From the NCBI RefSeq assembly GCF_011762195.1, contig NZ_JAASQK010000006.1, forward strand, positions 159,605 to 223,604: a DNA stretch of 64,000 bases, given 5' to 3'. The notes beneath the pieces are model-generated. The model did no database searches, had not been told where the DNA came from, and saw only the letters and a program-made list of their open reading frames with translations. The number at the start of each line of letters is the position of its first letter. The stretch's first letter is position 1. This document shows, one piece after another, positions 62,485 through 64,000 of this stretch. The stretch is from Sphingomonas oligoaromativorans. Lineage in GTDB: Bacteria > Pseudomonadota > Alphaproteobacteria > Sphingomonadales > Sphingomonadaceae. The position numbers and the translations under genes were made by a program.

Positions 62485-62517
62485 TTTGTTGGTAGAATTT
62501 CGCCTCCTACCAACAAA
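62485..62517. promoter_or_regulatory. Perfect 11-bp inverted repeat upstream of the integrase
   Basis: TTTGTTGGTAG (62,485-62,495) and CTACCAACAAA (62,507-62,517) around an 11-nt spacer, 33 bp before the integrase ATG and about 130 bp from the tRNA 3' end. A candidate operator for integrase or excisionase, or a recombinase arm site. Confidence 0.55.
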
Positions 62518-62550
62518 CCCGTGAGGGCACGGGATTCGAGGTCGAATGCT

Positions 62551-63879
62551 ATGCTGACAGACATCGCGTTGAAGGCGCTCAAGCCCGAACTAAAATCCTA
62601 CAAGCGTTCCGATGGCGGAGGCCTCTTCATTCTCGTCCAGTCCGACGGGAAGAAGTTCTGGCGGCTGGCCTATCGGTTTGCCGGAAAACAGAAGCTTCTC
62701 TCAGGCGGGCACTATCCCCTCGTCGGTCTCAAGGCCGCGCGTGCATGGCGCGATGCCTGCAGGGCGCAGCTGGCTCGCGGACGCGATCCGTCGGCTGAAC
62801 GACAGGCGGAAAAGGAGCTTCTGCGGACCGCCGTTTCCAATTCATTCGAGGATGTGGCGCGAGAATGGGCGCAGACGCGCCAGCTCGGCTGGTCTCCTCG
62901 CTATGCGGCCCTCGTCATGGGGCGGCTGGAGGCCGACATCTTCCCGGCGCTCGGCGAGATGGAGATCAGCGCGATCACGCCCCGCATGATCCTGGATGCC
63001 GTCCGCCAGATCGAGGCGCGAGGGGCTGTCGAGATGGCGCATCGCGTAAAGAACCATGTCAGCGAGATCTTCCGCTTCGCGATTCCCGATGGGCGATGCG
63101 AAAGCGATCCCTGTCGTGACCTCGCGCCCGCCATGGCGAAACCACGTGCCGTCCAGCACCGCGCGAAGGTTAGCGTCCGCGACTTGCCGGACTTTTTCGT
63201 GAAACTGAATGCAGATGGCGGTGCCAGGCTCAGCCATCTGGCGCTGCGCTGGACCATGCTCACCATGGTCCGCACCCAGGAGACCCGCTTTGCGGAGTGG
63301 TCGGAGTTCGAGGATCTCGATGGTCCCGAGCCGATGTGGCGGATACCCGCCGAGCGCATGAAGATGCGGTCCGAGCATCTCGTGCCCCTGCCGCGCCAGG
63401 CGCTGGGATTGCTGAAGGAGATTTACGGCCTCAACGTCTTCCGGAAGGCCGGCAATATGAAGTTTGGCCGATTTCTCTTTCCCGTCGCGGGCTCGAACTC
63501 GCTCGTCATCAGCGAGAACCGGATGCTCGATATCATGTACCGCATGGGTCTTCGGGGAAAAGCGACGGTTCACGGTTTCCGGGGTCTCGCCAGCACGGTC
63601 CTCAACGAAACCGGTCGCTTCGAAGGCGACTGGATCGAGCACCAGCTCGCCCATCAGCCGCGAGGGGTGCGGGCGGCCTATAACGCCGCGCGCTATCTCC
63701 AGCACCGGCGGCCGATGATGCAGTGGTGGGCCGACTATCTCGACGAAGCCGAGCGCGCCGGGATGAATGGACGAACTACGGATCTCGAAGCGCTTCGGCA
63801 GATTACTCCTCCGCCTGTGTCCCGCCTGTTGCCCTGGGAGCGACCGGACGCGCTCGATGAAGCTTCTTCCGTCGCCTGA
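62551..63879 (+). CDS. int: P4-type tyrosine integrase
   Basis: A 442-residue site-specific recombinase. The N-terminal DUF4102 arm-binding domain starts LTDIALKALKPE and has SDGGGLFILVQSDGKKFW; a core-binding domain follows (~95-180). Catalytic residues are Arg 241 (RTQET), His 341/Arg 344 (HGFRG), His 368 (LAHQP) and Tyr 377 (AAYNAARYL), all present. ATG 62,551 gives the usual family start; the frame is open upstream without support. It likely recombines at the tRNA-Gln 3' end. The C-terminal ~50 residues after MMQWWADYLD are a variable tail. Confidence 0.93.
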   Translation: MLTDIALKALKPELKSYKRSDGGGLFILVQSDGKKFWRLAYRFAGKQKLLSGGHYPLVGLKAARAWRDACRAQLARGRDPSAERQAEKELLRTAVSNSFEDVAREWAQTRQLGWSPRYAALVMGRLEADIFPALGEMEISAITPRMILDAVRQIEARGAVEMAHRVKNHVSEIFRFAIPDGRCESDPCRDLAPAMAKPRAVQHRAKVSVRDLPDFFVKLNADGGARLSHLALRWTMLTMVRTQETRFAEWSEFEDLDGPEPMWRIPAERMKMRSEHLVPLPRQALGLLKEIYGLNVFRKAGNMKFGRFLFPVAGSNSLVISENRMLDIMYRMGLRGKATVHGFRGLASTVLNETGRFEGDWIEHQLAHQPRGVRAAYNAARYLQHRRPMMQWWADYLDEAERAGMNGRTTDLEALRQITPPPVSRLLPWERPDALDEASSVA

Positions 63880-63905
63880 GCTCGCTCGATCCATCGTGCG
63901 CCCCC

Positions 63906-64000
63906 TGAGGTGGTGCCGGTTTTCTGGACAGGGTGTTAAGCTACTCCCGACCTGATGGATTGGTACGGGAATGAAGACGACGAGGAAGCGCTACAGCGCC
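63906..64000 (+). mobile_element. Left end of an IS3-family insertion sequence
   Basis: TGAGGTGGTGCCGGTTTTCT resembles the terminal inverted repeat of IS3-family elements, and a transposase OrfA-like start follows within 65 bp. It begins 26 bp after the integrase stop. The rest is outside the window; exact end and target duplication cannot be seen. Confidence 0.6.
63971..64000 (+). CDS. IS3-family transposase OrfA, N-terminal fragment (cut by window)
   Basis: Only MKTTRKRYSA is visible. This basic start is typical of IS3-family OrfA helix-turn-helix proteins, which continue with an FK-x-K-V-A-L motif. The call relies on this and the adjacent repeat end. Confidence 0.6.
   Translation, partial: MKTTRKRYSA

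Larger units (their letters stand above)
62353..64000 (+). mobile_element. Left end of an integrative element at tRNA-Gln
   Basis: A tyrosine integrase gene reading away from an intact tRNA-Gln is the standard left end of a genomic island or prophage. The tRNA 3' end would be regenerated by the element. Only about 1.6 kb lie in the window, and an IS element follows the integrase. Confidence 0.75.

Overview
The DNA is GC-rich (roughly 65% by eye). Its housekeeping genes look like an alphaproteobacterium of the Sphingomonadaceae: a cyoABCD quinol oxidase, COX15-type heme A synthase, long S9 (rpsI) with L13, dxs, tlyA, ubiK, proC, a glycolipid-type GINT1-like protein, and short palindromic intergenic repeats. 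The assignment to a family is inference from gene content.

Positions 1 to about 26,233 are the late half of an integrated podovirus. Nearly all genes run on the + strand and are tightly overlapped: small and large terminase, portal (head-to-tail connector), Bbp19-like protein, scaffold, major capsid, T7 gp11/gp12-like tail tube proteins, then a T7-style ejectosome (gp13-like GNAT protein, gp14-, gp15- and gp16-like proteins, and an 827-residue companion), a T7-type tail fibre with a beta-helix body, and a lysis cassette (TM protein, holin, SAR-type lysozyme, i-spanin with an o-spanin nested in another frame). The gp16-like protein carries a lytic transglycosylase plus what look like a BECR-fold nuclease-like domain and an ADP-ribosyltransferase-like domain. 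After the lysis genes come a reverse-strand membrane moron, a highly structured noncoding stretch, a small ORF and a 40-nt 5' half of tRNA-Gly(CCC), which marks the right attachment site. Integrase, repressor and replication genes must lie left of the window.

Positions 26.3 to 62.3 kb are host chromosome. Main blocks: GINT1-like protein; cyoABCD closed by a strong bidirectional terminator; a divergent SDR/LysR pair; a six-gene minus-strand run (Nudix-PhoU-like fusion, Pit phosphate permease, DUF167, D-amino acid transaminase, DOPA-type extradiol dioxygenase, GH92 mannosidase); class II aldolase and HAD-IIB phosphatase; M1 peptidase; an overlapping run of a secreted protein, S41 peptidase, release factor 3 and a JmjC oxygenase; DUF2279 and GNAT proteins; rplM-rpsI; heme A synthase; a MerC-like protein and Zur behind a good Zur box; dxs; a 27-residue membrane peptide with its own terminator; tlyA, tspO, ubiK, ybjN-like, proC; and a MarR/HAD divergent pair.

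From 62,278 a tRNA-Gln(TTG) is followed by a P4-type tyrosine integrase reading away from it, then by the left end of an IS3-family insertion sequence cut by the window edge. This is the start of a second integrated element that continues to the right.
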